From: CAZEVY01 sp964515555
GTDB lineage: Bacteria > Acidobacteriota > Terriglobia > Bryobacterales > Bryobacteraceae
Assembly (NCBI GenBank): GCA_964515555.1
Contig: CAZEVY010000132.1
Coordinates: 1 to 13,186, forward strand
Length of the DNA stretch: 13,186 nucleotides
Direction of reading: 5' to 3'
Positions 12,927-13,186 of the stretch are shown in pieces. Both the position numbers and the translations under genes were made by a program. The notes beneath the pieces were generated by a model. The model was given only the letters and a program-made list of their open reading frames with translations, made no database searches and was not told the origin of the DNA. Positions within the stretch are counted from its first letter, which is position 1; the number at the start of each line of letters is the position of its first letter.

Positions 12927-13186
12927 TTCTTCCGGTGCGCGATCGGCGCGCTGTTGGCCAGTGTTCTGGCGCATGGTCAGCGCCAACCGGTTGTCCGCGA
13001 CCAGCCACTTGTCGTGGTGTCGGACGGTAAGTACGGTTACATCGACCACGGCGGAGGTATCGTAATCAAGCCTCAATTCCATTGGGCGGACACGTTCTCG
13101 GATGGGTTTGCGACGGCATACGTATGCGGGAAGCTGGTTTCAATCGACGGAATGGGCAAATTGCATCCCAGGCGGTTAGAAAATCT
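12924..13186 (+). CDS. Secreted WG-repeat protein, 5' part, cut by window edge
   Basis: An open frame that runs off the right edge. From GTG at 12924 it encodes a signal peptide (MFFRCAIGALLASVLAHG) and then VVVSDGKYGYIDHGGG, IVIKPQFHWADTFSDGFAT and AYVCGKLVSIDGMGKL, which fits the WG-repeat pattern GKyGYId..GkxvIxPqFdxaxxFseGxAxvxxxgkxGyId. One full repeat and the start of a second are visible. WG-repeat proteins are repeat-built, mostly secreted or surface proteins of poorly known function, thought to bind ligands or partners. ATG at 12879 in the same frame would add 15 residues with several aspartates before the hydrophobic core, unusual for a signal peptide. It is divergent from the M20 gene. 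In the visible second repeat the usual GYID reads LVSID, so that copy is degenerate. Confidence 0.72.
   Translation, partial: MFFRCAIGALLASVLAHGQRQPVVRDQPLVVVSDGKYGYIDHGGGIVIKPQFHWADTFSDGFATAYVCGKLVSIDGMGKLHPRRLEN

Noticed and set aside
12834..13082. N-terminal extension of the M20 protein
   Set aside because: The twin-arginine signal marks the start at 12833, and the extension overlaps the WG-repeat gene on the other strand.
1..13186. CRISPR arrays, tRNA or rRNA genes, insertion sequences
   Set aside because: No regularly spaced repeats, cloverleaf-like sequence, rRNA-like stretch or transposase-like protein was found on either strand.

Overview
The window looks like a chromosomal piece of a high-GC, Gram-negative soil-type bacterium, most likely Acidobacteriota of the Bryobacterales/Solibacter kind. 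The grounds are a 977-residue Oar-like TonB-dependent receptor with a carboxypeptidase-regulatory N-terminus, a style greatly expanded in that phylum, a Tat-exported M20 protein and a YVTN-propeller lipoprotein. This is inferred from protein style only; there is no rRNA or marker gene. A run of exactly 100 N at 11220-11319 is probably a scaffolding placeholder, so the sequence is probably a draft or metagenome assembly and linkage across that point is only as good as the scaffolding.

Left part (1-2122): an McrA-like HNH endonuclease reads rightward and meets tail to tail, sharing CTAG for both stops, a leftward AbrB-type antitoxin / PIN toxin pair. The pair has a clear operator-like inverted repeat around an extended -10. 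Upstream of it on the same strand is a PduO-type cobalamin adenosyltransferase. Centre-left (2177-6726): the TonB-dependent receptor is divergent from the adenosyltransferase. It is followed by an 84-bp imperfect hairpin built of 10-bp repeats, then a GT39-like membrane glycosyltransferase.

Centre (6774-8137): a conserved-looking 111-residue protein of unknown function sits behind a near-perfect sigma-28 (FliA-type) promoter match. It converges on a leftward two-gene unit (small acidic protein plus MNT/AbiEii-like nucleotidyltransferase, 59 bp overlap). yggX reads divergently from that unit. Right part (8216-13186): a seven-bladed YVTN-propeller lipoprotein and an MFS transporter diverge across an 8+8 bp palindromic site. 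A second PIN toxin with a ribbon-helix-helix antitoxin runs into the gap. After the gap comes a leftward Tat-exported M20-family protein that appears to have lost three of five metal ligands, and then the start of a rightward secreted WG-repeat protein cut by the window edge.

Taken together this is a patchwork of housekeeping and envelope genes interspersed with three toxin-antitoxin-like modules and one nuclease. The genes form no single pathway. The points that most deserve a second look are the sigma-28 promoter with its unknown protein, the metal-site-substituted M20 protein, and the operator-like palindromes in front of the TA and divergent genes.
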